A stretch of 61,819 bases of DNA from DASUKM01 sp036278735 (GTDB taxonomy: Bacteria > Acidobacteriota > Vicinamibacteria > Vicinamibacterales > 2-12-FULL-66-21): contig DASUKM010000048.1 in the NCBI GenBank assembly GCA_036278735.1, positions 1 to 61,819 of the forward strand, written 5' to 3'. A program made the translations under genes and the position numbers. Each line of letters starts with the position of its first letter. The stretch's first letter is position 1. This document shows, one piece after another, positions 27,364-35,922 of the stretch. The notes below the pieces were generated by a model, which was not told the DNA's origin, did no database searches, and saw only the letters and a program-made list of their open reading frames with translations.

Positions 27364-28110
27364 TCACAGCAGCGCCGACAGGCGCGCGTAGCCGCTGCGG
27401 CTCACGGGCAGCTTCGTGCCGTCGCGCAGGATCGCCACGCGGCTGTCCTTCGCATAGAGCTCCACCCGCGCCAGCCGCTCCACGTTGAGGACGAACGACC
27501 GGTGGATCCGCACGAACCGCGAGGGATCGAGCGTCGTTTCCACCGCCGCCAGCGTCTGATCCTTCAGATATTGCCGTCCATCCGCCTTGAAGGCGACGTA
27601 GTCGTCCTGCGCCTCGACGTAGTCGATCCGCTCCACGGGAATGACGTGCACCTGCGCGCCGTCGCGGATCAGCACGCGCTCGACAGGCCCGGTGCGCGGC
27701 CGGGCGGCGCGCACCAGCGCGTCCACCGGCAGCGGCACGCTCGCCCGCCGCCGCTCGCGCGCGCGATCGATCGCCTGCGCGAAGCGCTCCGCGCTGAAGG
27801 GCTTGAGCAGGTAGTCGATCGCGTGCACCTCGAACGCGCGCAGCGCGTACTGATCGTACGCCGTGATGAACACCACCGGGACCTCGCCGCCGATCAAGTC
27901 GAGCACCTCGAACCCGTCGAGCTTCGGCATCTGGACGTCGAGCAGCACGAGATCCGGCTTCATCTCCGCGACCGCTTTCACCGCCTCGAAGCCGTTGCCG
28001 CACTCCGCCACGATCGTCAGGTCCGGGTCCGCCGCCGCATACTCCCGCACGACCGCCCGGGCCAGCGGCTCGTCGTCCACCACGACGACGCGCAGCGGCT
28101 CGTCCGGCAT
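27364..28110 (-). CDS. LytTR-family response regulator
   Basis: This 248-aa protein has a receiver (D12-D13, phosphoacceptor D58 in LVLLDVQMPKLDG, lysine in LLKPFSAE) and a C-terminal LytTR DNA-binding domain (about 150-248; IDYVEAQDDYVAFKADG and RIHRSFVLNV). The start at 28110 has GGGGGAG 5-6 nt upstream. An ATG at 28155, next to the kinase stop, would add a Pro/His-rich leader. It is cotranscribed with the LytS-type kinase. Confidence 0.93.
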   Translation of the reverse strand: MPDEPLRVVVVDDEPLARAVVREYAAADPDLTIVAECGNGFEAVKAVAEMKPDLVLLDVQMPKLDGFEVLDLIGGEVPVVFITAYDQYALRAFEVHAIDYLLKPFSAERFAQAIDRARERRRASVPLPVDALVRAARPRTGPVERVLIRDGAQVHVIPVERIDYVEAQDDYVAFKADGRQYLKDQTLAAVETTLDPSRFVRIHRSFVLNVERLARVELYAKDSRVAILRDGTKLPVSRSGYARLSALL

Positions 28111-28162
28111 GGTCGCTCCCCCGCCGGCGTGCGGCGGGACGTGTGTGTCGGACATTCCTGAT

Positions 28163-29236
28163 TCATCCACCCTCGGCCCGGGCCACGCCCGCGGCCGGCA
28201 ATGCAATCTCCACCCGGAACGTGCCGTCCCCTTCCGTCGTGCGCAGCGTCGCCTCGCGCTCGAACAGCGCGCGCAGCCGCGCGCGCACGTTCGCCAGCCC
28301 GACGCCGCCGCCGCTACGGCGCGGGCGGTCGGGATCGCAGGGATTCGTCACCACGATGGCGATCGAGGCCCCCTGCCGCGCCGCTTCGATCCGGACCGTG
28401 CCGCCGTGCAGGAGGTGCGCGATCCCGTGGGTGACGGCGTTTTCGACGAGCGGCTGGAGCAGCAACGGCGGCACGAGACACGCATCGACGTCGCCGTCGC
28501 TGGTCGACACGCGCAGCCGCTCGCCGAACCGGACCTGTTCGATCGCGAGATAGCGCTCGGCCAGCGCCAGCTCGCTCGCGAGCGGGATGCGATCGCGCCC
28601 GCCCAGGGCCAGTGTATCGCGCAGGAAGTCGGCGAGCAGCAGGCACATCCGGCGCGCCGCTGCCGGATCGACGGTCGTCAGGGCGCTGATCGATTGCAGG
28701 CTGTTGAACAGGAAGTGCGGATCGATCTGGGAGCGCAGCGCGCGCAGTTCCGCTTCCCGCGCGAAGACCTGCAGCTCGAGTCCGCGCCGTTCCGCCTCCC
28801 GCGAGGCTTCGAACGCGGCGGCGAGATAGGTGCCGGCGAGCGCCAGGAGGTACAGCAGGAATCCGAACCCGAACAGCGTCGGCGCCGACGGCCGGAACGC
28901 CGCCCGTACGGCGGGCCACGTCGAGAACGTCGCGAGCGCCTCGATCCACGCGCGCCCCATCGTGAGCCACAGCGCGCTCGACACGAAGGCCGAAACGCCC
29001 GCGGTGGCGAACACGCGCCACATCGAGCTCGACGACAGCGGAAGACCCCGCCCCACGTACCACGCCGACAGACAGAGAAAGGCGTAGACGAGGAGGAGCG
29101 GGAACGCGACCGCCGCCGCTTGCGGCCACGAGAGCGGCCCGGGCAGCGCGAGCAGCGCCGTCAGCAACGCGGCGAGCGGCAGCCACAGCGCGAGATACAG
29201 CGCCAGCCGGACGGGCCGTCCGAGGATTGGATGCAT
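28163..29236 (-). CDS. LytS/YehU-type membrane histidine kinase
   Basis: This 357-aa protein has about four membrane helices (about 10-140), then a His_kinase domain with LRSQIDPHFLFNSLQSI (phosphoacceptor His) and an ATPase domain with PLVENAVTHGIAH. It pairs with the LytTR regulator downstream. The ATG at 29236 starts right before the first membrane helix. The frame stays open upstream through a 21-bp minisatellite, which would add a repeated LETGHWD peptide; I treat that as artefact because the family starts with the membrane domain. No Shine-Dalgarno is clear. Confidence 0.88.
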   Translation of the reverse strand: MHPILGRPVRLALYLALWLPLAALLTALLALPGPLSWPQAAAVAFPLLLVYAFLCLSAWYVGRGLPLSSSSMWRVFATAGVSAFVSSALWLTMGRAWIEALATFSTWPAVRAAFRPSAPTLFGFGFLLYLLALAGTYLAAAFEASREAERRGLELQVFAREAELRALRSQIDPHFLFNSLQSISALTTVDPAAARRMCLLLADFLRDTLALGGRDRIPLASELALAERYLAIEQVRFGERLRVSTSDGDVDACLVPPLLLQPLVENAVTHGIAHLLHGGTVRIEAARQGASIAIVVTNPCDPDRPRRSGGGVGLANVRARLRALFEREATLRTTEGDGTFRVEIALPAAGVARAEGG

Positions 29237-29252
29237 GTCACGCCACGGATGG

Positions 29253-29540
29253 CAGTCTCCAGTCTCCAGTTCCCAGTTGCCAGTCTCCAGATCCCAGTGG
29301 CCAGTCTCCAGATCCCAGTGGCCAGTCTCCAGATCCCAGTGGCCAGTCTCCAGATCCCAGTCGCCAGTCTCCAGATCCCAGTGGCCAGTCTCCAGTTCCC
29401 AGTTGCCAGTCTCCAGATCCCAGTGGCCAGGCTCCAGGTCCCAGTGGCCAGTCTCCAGATCCCAGTCGCCAGTCTCCAGTTCCCAGTCGCCAGTCTCCAG
29501 GACCCAGTTGCCAGTCTCCAGGTCCCGGCTGCCAGTGGCC
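29253..29540 (+). repeat. 21-bp minisatellite made of three CCAG heptamers
   Basis: About 13-14 units of CCAGTCT / CCAGATC / CCAGTGG, with variants CCAGTTC and CCAGTTG / CCAGTCG. Because 21 is a multiple of three and no stops occur, reading frames on both strands run through it. It lies between the LytS kinase start and a second heptamer array. Confidence 0.93.
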
Positions 29541-29580
29541 AATGCTCAGCGGGCGGCCTTCAGCTGGCCGACTGGCCCAT

Positions 29581-29715
29581 CAATCGTCAATCATCCAATC
29601 GTCAATCGCCGGCCAATCGTCACTCGGCACTCAATCGCCAATCGCCAATCCGTCGATCGCCAATCGCCAATCTTCAATAAAATCGCCAATCGACATTCGC
29701 CAATCGGCAATTGCC
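29581..29715 (+). repeat. Degenerate heptamer array CCAATCG
   Basis: About 16 copies of CAATCGC/CAATCGT with irregular 7-9 nt spacing, ending 10 nt before the stop of the LiaF-like gene. Distinct heptamer from the neighbouring 21-bp array. Confidence 0.85.
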
Positions 29716-29725
29716 GCACGGCACC

Positions 29726-30454
29726 TCAGTTCTTGACGACGACCCCCCCCATGACGATGAGCCCCCGGATGATGAGTCGCGTGCGCGGCAATCCCGCGGC
29801 CGGGACGGTTCGCGTCTTGTCCTCGAGACTGCCCATGAATGGCGTCACCTGGCTCACCACCGTCCAATCTTCCGGCACGCGCAGGTCGATCCCTCCCCAG
29901 AATGCGAACACGTCGATGATCGCGGCATCGGTTCCGAGCGTGGCGCCGGACAGATCGATTTCGCATCCGCCCATCACCGCCGTCAAATCCGCCCCGAGAA
30001 ACGGGGAGGCGCTGCTGCGCCGCGCGACGCCCGACATCACCGCGAGCGCGCTGATGTGCGCATCGGTGTCTGGGGCACCCCGGCGGCCGCCGGCCGTCAT
30101 ACCGCGCCAGACCAGGTGGACGCCGATGAGCACCAGCGCGATAGGAACGATGAGCGACAGATCGAACACCGCGACGTCCAGCGTGTCGAGCAGCAGCCAC
30201 GCCCCGATGACGGTCCACACGATCCCGCCGAGTGTGCCGCGTCCGCCGCGCGCCGCCCCGATCTTCGCCAGTCCGATCAGGATCAGACCCGCCGGCCAGT
30301 ACCGCAGATACGTGGAGGCGTCGACGATGCCGAGATTGTCGAGCGTGAACAGGACGCCGACCACGATGACGAGCAGACCGAGCACGACCTGCGGCGTCAC
30401 GCGCGGTGCGCGTGCGCTCGGCGGCCCGATCGTGTGGTCGCGGACAGGATCCAT
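29726..30454 (-). CDS. LiaF-like membrane protein
   Basis: This 242-aa protein has four hydrophobic segments in the first 115 residues (VVLGLLVIVVGVLFTLDNLG, YWPAGLILIGLAKI, WTVIGAWLLLDTL, IVPIALVLIGVHLVW), the DUF5668/LiaI-LiaF transmembrane repeat. A soluble C-terminal beta-helix-like domain (about 135-242; FLGADLTAVMGGCEIDLSGA) matches the LiaF/cell-wall-active antibiotic response fold. In Firmicutes LiaF tunes a kinase; here the LytS/LytTR pair lies immediately downstream, which suggests but does not prove a similar role. It starts 3 nt after the 30458 gene. Confidence 0.82.
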   Translation of the reverse strand: MDPVRDHTIGPPSARAPRVTPQVVLGLLVIVVGVLFTLDNLGIVDASTYLRYWPAGLILIGLAKIGAARGGRGTLGGIVWTVIGAWLLLDTLDVAVFDLSLIVPIALVLIGVHLVWRGMTAGGRRGAPDTDAHISALAVMSGVARRSSASPFLGADLTAVMGGCEIDLSGATLGTDAAIIDVFAFWGGIDLRVPEDWTVVSQVTPFMGSLEDKTRTVPAAGLPRTRLIIRGLIVMGGVVVKN

Positions 30455-30457
30455 GGG

Positions 30458-30892
30458 CTACTGCTCCGTCCCCGACATCTCGGGGTCCGGCTGCCGGCGC
30501 GCCAGCTCGCCCGCCACGATCATCACGCCGGCGGCGACGATCAGCAGCGGCCACGACGTGTCGTAGTCCAGGCCCCACAGGTGCAACTCGGTGACGAGCA
30601 TCCAGCAGCCCACGAGAATCAGCCACAGGCCGGGGAACCGATGGCGCCCGCACCGCCGCACGCGACCGGCGCGATCCAGAACCTGCCCGCCCCGTGCCCG
30701 GTGAAGATCACCTTCGCCGAACGCCAGACGCGTGCTGCCCAGCAGAATGAGGACGAACGGGGCGATGAAGCGGCCGACGGGCACCGTCAGGACGTCGGTG
30801 CGATCCAGCAGCAGGAGCACGCCGATGCCGAGAATCAAGAGCCCGACCGTCACGCGTCCCGTGTTCACGTTCAAGGTTCGCTCGTCTTCCAT
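30458..30892 (-). CDS. Small LiaI/DUF5668-like membrane protein
   Basis: This 144-aa protein has pairs of hydrophobic segments of the same type as the LiaF-like neighbour (VTVGLLILGIGVLLLLDRTD, FIAPFVLILLGSTRL, LWLILVGCWMLVTEL, WPLLIVAAGVMIVAGEL). There is no extracytoplasmic domain. GAGGA lies 6 nt before the ATG at 30892. It is in an operon with the LiaF-like gene (3-nt gap). Confidence 0.78.
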   Translation of the reverse strand: MEDERTLNVNTGRVTVGLLILGIGVLLLLDRTDVLTVPVGRFIAPFVLILLGSTRLAFGEGDLHRARGGQVLDRAGRVRRCGRHRFPGLWLILVGCWMLVTELHLWGLDYDTSWPLLIVAAGVMIVAGELARRQPDPEMSGTEQ

Positions 30893-30915
30893 GGCTGTCC
30901 TCGATCGTTCGATGC

Positions 30916-31116
30916 TCAGAGAAAGCGCCAGAGTACCTGGACCCACCCAGCCAGTTGTTGCCCGACGGCCGTCAGCATCTCGCCGTAGGCCCGGTCGGCG
31001 AGCGCCGTCGCCACCGCCGCGGGCCGGGTCACCGCCAGCCAGATCGTCGCGCTGGCGAGCAGCGTGGTGACGATCCCCACGACGGCGTTGATTCCAAGAG
31101 CGATTCTGGCGGTCAT
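30916..31116 (-). CDS. Small membrane protein, 66 aa
   Basis: One clear hydrophobic helix (VVGIVTTLLASATIWLAV) follows a short N-terminus, with a second amphipathic helix ending WVQVLWRFL. GGGAG is 7 nt upstream of the ATG at 31116. It lies 23 nt before the LiaI-like gene on the same strand and may belong to that operon. I do not recognise a family. Confidence 0.6.
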   Translation of the reverse strand: MTARIALGINAVVGIVTTLLASATIWLAVTRPAAVATALADRAYGEMLTAVGQQLAGWVQVLWRFL

Positions 31117-31216
31117 CGTTGGCTCCCGACACCCTGAGGATACGGGGCCCCGAGCCGCCGCACTCGCCCTTTCCGGCGAATCTCCCCTGGGAGGCGGCGA
31201 ATGGCGGGAAGGGGTA

Positions 31217-31260
31217 GGCTTTGGGCTTTGGGCTTTGGGCTTTGGGCTTTGGGCTTTAGG
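31217..31260 (-). repeat. Heptamer array GGGCTTT (AAAGCCC)
   Basis: Five to six tandem units, bounded by AGGCTTT and CTTTAGG. A near-identical array in the same orientation lies at 31971-32015; together they flank the 31272-31787 gene. Confidence 0.92.
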
Positions 31261-31271
31261 AAAGCTGGAAG

Positions 31272-31787
31272 CTACTTGCCGTCGTGGCGGGCTTTTTCGA
31301 GTGCGGCCAGGGCGTCGAGCACTTCCTTGCGAGCCGCGGCCTGCTCGCGCTCGTTCTTCGCGGTTTGGTACTTGTGGATGGCACTCCGGAGCGCCCACTG
31401 TTCGGCGAGGGCGAGCCCGGCGAGGATCGGCAGCTTTTCGCTCGAGAACGCGCCGTATTGAATGTCCTTGGGGGTCACCATGGACATGAACTCCTGGTGC
31501 GTCATGCCGCCGTACGGGACGGGACCCACCCAGAACTTCGGCCCGAGGATGTCTTCGATCGTCGGTTTCTTGCCGAACACTTCCACGCGGAACGTCGGCG
31601 CCTTTTCCGAGAGCGTGATCGCGGCCGGCTGCGACAGCGCCCGTTGAATCCTGTCGAGCGACACGGGAAGATCGTCCGCAGGACCGAGCTGAGCTGCGGT
31701 GGACCCGGATGGGGTTGCCTGAGCGGGAGCCGGCGACTGCTGCATCGCCAGGACGAACACGACGGCAAACACCGGACACGGATTCAT
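31272..31787 (-). CDS. Secreted hypothetical protein, 171 aa
   Basis: A signal peptide (MNPCPVFAVVFVLAMQQSPA) is followed by a Ser/Thr/Pro/Ala linker and a compact domain with TFRVEVFGKKPTIEDILGP, then a charged C-terminal helix (YQTAKNEREQAAARKEVLDA). I do not recognise the family. It is bracketed by two GGGCTTT arrays, so it may travel as a unit or be prone to deletion by recombination between them. Confidence 0.65.
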   Translation of the reverse strand: MNPCPVFAVVFVLAMQQSPAPAQATPSGSTAAQLGPADDLPVSLDRIQRALSQPAAITLSEKAPTFRVEVFGKKPTIEDILGPKFWVGPVPYGGMTHQEFMSMVTPKDIQYGAFSSEKLPILAGLALAEQWALRSAIHKYQTAKNEREQAAARKEVLDALAALEKARHDGK

Positions 31788-31970
31788 AGAGAATTGGACG
31801 CCCGTCCTCCAGACGTGGCCTCAACCTCCCCGACGCAAACTCCAGGCCGCGCGAAGATCGTCCGTTCCCGGGATCGTGCGTCCCGCGCCCGAACGCTCCC
31901 ACGTTGCAAACGGCGCAACGCAGCGCGCCAAATACTCTGAGATCAGCATCTTACCGCGACGGCACGGTTT

Positions 31971-32015
31971 AGGCTTTGGGCTTTGGGCTTTGGGCTTTGG
32001 GCTTTGGGCTTTAGG
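31971..32015 (-). repeat. Heptamer array GGGCTTT abutting a start codon
   Basis: Six units, bounded by AGGCTTT and CTTTAGG. The last base is directly followed by the ATG at 32016, so the array occupies the ribosome-binding region of the ADOP permease. Confidence 0.92.
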
Positions 32016-34421
32016 ATGATCTCAACCTTTCTCCAAGACCTCCGCTACGCGGCGCGCTTGATGGTTCGCGCGCCGGGCTTCACGCTCGTGGCAGCCGCGA
32101 CGCTGGCGATCGGCATCGGGGCGACGACGGCGATTTTCAGCGTGATCGACGGGGTGCTGCTCCAGCCGCTTCCGTATCCCGATGCCGCGCGCCTCGTCAC
32201 GCTCTGGCAGGACATGCACGCCCGCGGCGGCCCCGCGCGCGAGTGGGCGACGCCGGGCAACTACGTCGACTGGCGGGCCCAGACGGACGTGTTCTCGGGC
32301 GTGTTCGCCGTCCGCGGCTGGCCGGCCAGCCTCACGATCGCGGGGGAAGCGCCGGAGGCGCTCAGGGGCGCGGAGGTCACGCCGGAGTACTTCGACGTCC
32401 TGCGTGTGCCACCCATGCTCGGACGCGGGTTCCGGCCCGCCGACGGGGTGCCGAAGGCGGCGCGCGTGGTCGTCCTGAGCCACGCCCTGTGGCAGACGCA
32501 CTTCGGCAGCGACCCGCACGTGGTCGGCCGGACCATCCTGGTCGGTGGGGAGCCGCACGAGATCGTCGGCGTGATGCCGGCCCGGTTCAGCGGCCCCATC
32601 CTTCCCCGCGCGACCGTGTGGCGGCCGCTGCAGTTGAACACGGCGAGCCCCTCGCGCGGCGCGATCGTGCTGCGCGCGGTGGGGCGCCTGCGGCCGGACG
32701 TGACCGTCGAACAGTCGTCCGCGGCGTTGTCCACGCTCGCGCGACGCCTCGCGCAGACGTATCCCGAATCGAACACGAAGGTCGGCTTCCAGATCGTGCC
32801 GCTGCGCGATCAGATCGTCGGCGGAGTCAGGACGCCGCTGCTGGTACTGCTCGGCGCGGTCGGGTTCGTCCTGCTGATCGCGTGCGTGAACGTCGCCAGC
32901 CTGCTGCTCGCACGCGCGTCGCGTCGCGGGCGCGAGATCGCCGTCCGGGTCGCGCTCGGGGCGCCGCGGGCCCGGGTCGTGCGGCAGTTGCTCACCGAGA
33001 GCCTGCTGCTCGCCGCGTTCGGCGGCGTCGCCGGCGTGCTGCTGGGCCTCTGGGGCGTGTCGGGACTCGTCGCGCTCGCGCCGGCGGGCGTGCCGCGGCT
33101 CGACGCGGTCCACATGAACGGCGCGGTGCTGGGCTTCGCCGCCCTGCTCGTCGTGGTCACCGGCATCGCGTTCGGATTCGCGCCCGCCTGGCAGGCAAGC
33201 GATGTGGCCCCGGCGCTGAAGGACGGCGGACGCGGCGGCGGCATGGCGGCGGGCGGCCGCACGCGGCGCGTCCTGATCGTCAGCGAGGTGGCGCTCGCCT
33301 TGATGCTCCTCGTCGGCGGCGGCCTGCTGCTGCGCACGTTCCTCGCGCTGCAGCGCGTCGATCTCGGCTTCGTGCCCGACCACGTGATGACGGTCACGCT
33401 GAACACGCCGCCCAAGACCTACCAGGCGCAACCGAAACTGATCGCGTTCTACCGGCGCGTACTCGACGAGGCGCAGGGGCTCCCTGGCGTCCAGACGGCG
33501 GCGCTCTCGTCGATCGTGCCGCTCAACGGCGGAGACAGCGACACGGACGTGGAGATCGAAGGCCGGCCGGCGCCCGCGAGCCCGGCCGACCAGCCGACCG
33601 CCTGGTACCGTCTCGTCAGCGCCACCTACTTCGACGCGATGGGCATCCCGCTGCGGCAGGGACGGGGGTTCGCGGCCGGCGAGGCGGCACCCGTCGTGGT
33701 CGTCAACGAGGCGCTGGCGCGCAAGTACTGGCCCGGCGCGAACGCGGTCGGGCAGCGGCTCAGGCCCGGCGGCCGGGCCCCCTGGTTCACCGTCGTGGGG
33801 GTCGTCGGGGACGTGAAGGTGCGCGGGGCGCAAGCGGCGGACCGCGTGGAAGTCTACGTGCCGTTTTGGCAGATGTCGGAACCCGGAAGCAACCTCGTGC
33901 TGAAAATGTCCGGCGATCCGTCGCTCGTGGTGAAGCCGTTGAAACAGCTCGTCGCCCGCATCGATCCGGCCGTTCCGCTGGCCGGCGCCGCGACCATGCG
34001 CGATCTCGTCGCCGCTTCCGTGGACGAACCGCGCTTTTATGCGCTGCTGGTCGGGCTCTTCGGCGTGCTCGCGCTCGCACTCGCCGCGGCGGGCATCTAC
34101 GGCGTCATGTCGTACGTCGTGGCGCAGCGCACGGCGGAGATTGGCGTCCGTATGGCGCTCGGCGCGAGGAGCGGTCAGGTGTTCGGGCTCGTCGTCGGCG
34201 ACACCGTCAAGTTGACGCTGCTCGGGATCGCGATCGGCGCCGCCGGGGCGGCCGCCCTGAGCCGCAGCCTGCACCGGCTGCTGTTCGGCGTGCCCGCGGC
34301 GGATCCGCTGACGTTCGGCGCCACGGGCGTCGTGCTGCTGCTCGTCGCGCTGGCGGCCAGCTACGTGCCGGCCCGCCGGGCCATGCGGATCGACCCGATC
34401 CGCGCGTTGAGGGAATCCTGA
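32016..34421 (+). CDS. ADOP-type FtsX/MacB permease
   Basis: This 801-aa acidobacterial duplicated orphan permease has two MacB/FtsX modules in one chain. Each has a transmembrane helix, a periplasmic MacB-like domain and a three-helix FtsX block. The first opens with FLQDLRYAARLMVRAPGFTL and TTAIFSVIDGVLLQPLPYPD, diagnostic of this family; the final FtsX block includes VMSYVVAQRTAEIGVRMALG and the end PARRAMRIDPIRALRES. Residues encoded by the GGGCTTT array upstream are excluded. These permeases usually lack a partner ATPase, but here a LolD/MacB-like ATPase gene follows 179 nt downstream. Confidence 0.92.
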   Translation: MISTFLQDLRYAARLMVRAPGFTLVAAATLAIGIGATTAIFSVIDGVLLQPLPYPDAARLVTLWQDMHARGGPAREWATPGNYVDWRAQTDVFSGVFAVRGWPASLTIAGEAPEALRGAEVTPEYFDVLRVPPMLGRGFRPADGVPKAARVVVLSHALWQTHFGSDPHVVGRTILVGGEPHEIVGVMPARFSGPILPRATVWRPLQLNTASPSRGAIVLRAVGRLRPDVTVEQSSAALSTLARRLAQTYPESNTKVGFQIVPLRDQIVGGVRTPLLVLLGAVGFVLLIACVNVASLLLARASRRGREIAVRVALGAPRARVVRQLLTESLLLAAFGGVAGVLLGLWGVSGLVALAPAGVPRLDAVHMNGAVLGFAALLVVVTGIAFGFAPAWQASDVAPALKDGGRGGGMAAGGRTRRVLIVSEVALALMLLVGGGLLLRTFLALQRVDLGFVPDHVMTVTLNTPPKTYQAQPKLIAFYRRVLDEAQGLPGVQTAALSSIVPLNGGDSDTDVEIEGRPAPASPADQPTAWYRLVSATYFDAMGIPLRQGRGFAAGEAAPVVVVNEALARKYWPGANAVGQRLRPGGRAPWFTVVGVVGDVKVRGAQAADRVEVYVPFWQMSEPGSNLVLKMSGDPSLVVKPLKQLVARIDPAVPLAGAATMRDLVAASVDEPRFYALLVGLFGVLALALAAAGIYGVMSYVVAQRTAEIGVRMALGARSGQVFGLVVGDTVKLTLLGIAIGAAGAAALSRSLHRLLFGVPAADPLTFGATGVVLLLVALAASYVPARRAMRIDPIRALRES

Positions 34422-34432
34422 ACCCGTTCCTT

Positions 34433-34438
34433 TATAAT
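34433..34438 (+). promoter_or_regulatory. Perfect -10 hexamer TATAAT
   Basis: TATAAT lies just after the permease stop and 162 nt before the ATPase start. TTGAGG at 34407-34412 is a weak -35 with a long 20-nt spacer. The transcript would carry the hairpin repeat 34451-34555 in its leader. Confidence 0.45.
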
Positions 34439-34450
34439 GAGACTCAATAG

Positions 34451-34555
34451 GCCGCGAGCGAGGGCACGAGCGAGCCACGCAGCCGGAGCGAGCCGGCGGA
34501 GCGGCGAGCGAGGGTGCGTGTGGGGGAGTCCGAGGGGCGACGCCCCTCGGTTGAG
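34451..34555 (-). repeat. Dispersed GC-rich element with CCGAGGGG hairpin (copy 1)
   Basis: It contains the hairpin CCGAGGGG-CGACG-CCCCTCGG (34530-34550) and the adjoining GCGAGCGAGGG / GTGTGGGGGAGTCC sequence. The reverse complement closely matches 41903-41985. Translated shadows of both give the shared peptide RPSDSPTR. Confidence 0.7.
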
Positions 34556-34600
34556 AAATGAGAACTGGTCCCTCGACCGGCCCGTCTAACAGGTAAACCC

Positions 34601-35338
34601 ATGGCCTTGTTCAGCCGCACTCCGCAAGTGGCGCCCGCAGACCCGGCGCCGGACAGCGTCGCGCCGAATGCGCTCATCGGCCTGCGCAACCTCGAAAAGT
34701 CCTACGCCCACGGCACGAGCCGCACGTACGTGCTGCGGCGGATCAACGTGGACGTCAAGGAGGGGGAGTTCGTCTCGATCATGGGGCCCTCGGGCGCCGG
34801 CAAGTCGACGCTGCTCCACATCATCGGGATGCACGACAGCGCCTGGACGGGCGATTACTATTTCCTCGATCACCCGGTGCACCGGCTGGCCGCGAAGGAC
34901 CGCGCGAAACTGCACAAGCAGTACGTCGGGTTCGTGTTCCAGAGCTATCACCTGCTGGATCACCTGACCGTCTACGAAAATCTCGACATCCCCCTGTCGT
35001 ATCGCGACATCCGCAAGTCGGACCGCGAGAGCATGGTCTGCGACATCCTCGACAAGTTCTCGATCGTCGGGAAGAAGGATCTGTATCCCAACCAGTTGTC
35101 GGGCGGGCAGCAGCAGCTCGTCGCCGTGGCGCGTGCCGTGATCTCCAATCCGAGCGTGATCCTTGCCGACGAGCCGACCGGGAACCTGCACTCCAGCCAG
35201 GGCAAGGAGATCATGGAGCTGTTCAAGAAGCTCAACGAAGGGGGCACGACGATCATCCAGGTGACGCACTCGGAGGTGAATGCCGAGTACGGCAGCCGCA
35301 TCATCCACCTGCGGGATGGCTGGATCGTCGACGAGTAG
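34601..35338 (+). CDS. LolD/MacB-type ABC transporter ATPase
   Basis: This 245-aa ATPase has Walker A GPSGAGKST, Q-loop FVFQSYHLL, signature QLSGGQQQLVA (the QQQ is typical of the LolD/MacB branch), Walker B VILADEPTGNLHS and H-loop VTHSEVNAEYG. A 25-residue Pro/Ala extension precedes the domain. It probably energises an FtsX-type permease; the ADOP permease directly upstream is the obvious candidate although that family is usually orphan. Confidence 0.9.
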   Translation: MALFSRTPQVAPADPAPDSVAPNALIGLRNLEKSYAHGTSRTYVLRRINVDVKEGEFVSIMGPSGAGKSTLLHIIGMHDSAWTGDYYFLDHPVHRLAAKDRAKLHKQYVGFVFQSYHLLDHLTVYENLDIPLSYRDIRKSDRESMVCDILDKFSIVGKKDLYPNQLSGGQQQLVAVARAVISNPSVILADEPTGNLHSSQGKEIMELFKKLNEGGTTIIQVTHSEVNAEYGSRIIHLRDGWIVDE

Positions 35339-35348
35339 CTGTCGAGGT

Positions 35349-35711
35349 CTACCAGCGCGGCTCTTTCCGGCGCCCCCCCGAAAAGTCGCGGTCTTCGAAC
35401 CGTCCGCCGCCACCGCCGCCGCGACCGCCACGGTTGCCGCCGCCTCCGCCGAACCCCCCTTCGGGCTTGGGCCGGGCCTCGTTGACGACGAGCGCGCGTC
35501 CGTCCATCTGATGTTCGTGGAACTCGCTGATCGCTTTCTGGGCCTCGTCGTCGGAGGCCATCTCGACGAAGCCGAAGCCGCGGGCGCGGCCGGTCGCCAT
35601 GTCGCGCATCACGCGGACGCTGTCGACCTTGCCGGCACGGCTGAACAGATCCGTGAGCTGCTCTTCGGTTGCGGAGTACGGAAGGTTGCCGACGTAAAGT
35701 CTCCTGCCCAT
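35349..35711 (-). CDS. RRM-type RNA-binding protein
   Basis: This 120-aa protein has one RNA recognition motif with RNP2 (LYVGNLPY) and RNP1 (RGFGFVEM), followed by a Gly/Arg-rich tail (GGFGGGGGNRGGRGG). This is the bacterial Rbp class, often cold-induced. The ATG at 35711 has AGGAG 11 nt upstream; an in-frame GTG at 35723 would add four residues. It ends 10 nt from the convergent ATPase. Confidence 0.92.
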   Translation of the reverse strand: MGRRLYVGNLPYSATEEQLTDLFSRAGKVDSVRVMRDMATGRARGFGFVEMASDDEAQKAISEFHEHQMDGRALVVNEARPKPEGGFGGGGGNRGGRGGGGGGRFEDRDFSGGRRKEPRW

Positions 35712-35794
35712 GCTGTCTCTCACTCCTGGTCGCGCGGTACTCTGAGACGGAACGCTGCCGCGCGCAGCGGTCGCTCTCGTTCTTGATCCGGCCG

Positions 35795-35840
35795 GCCCTG
35801 GCGCAGGCGGGCGGGGCGAAGCCCCCCGGCTTCTCTACGA
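35795..35840. repeat. GC-rich dispersed hairpin element (GGGGCGAAGCCCC)
   Basis: GCGGGCGGGGCGAAGCCCCCCGG contains a GGGGC-GAA-GCCCC stem in the gap between the divergent RRM and SCO1 genes. It resembles the hairpin core of the 34451 and 41903 elements and may be a shorter family member. Confidence 0.45.
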
Positions 35841-35922
35841 TGTGCGACGATAGCAGGATGTGTGCCGGACCGCCAATCCGAAAGATGAACCGCTGAGTCC
35901 CGAACAAGGGCCCACGAAATCC

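Noticed and set aside
34972..35907. Long minus-strand frame through the RRM gene into the ATPase
   Set aside because: It lies in another frame of the RRM gene and antisense to the ATPase, and has no domain content.
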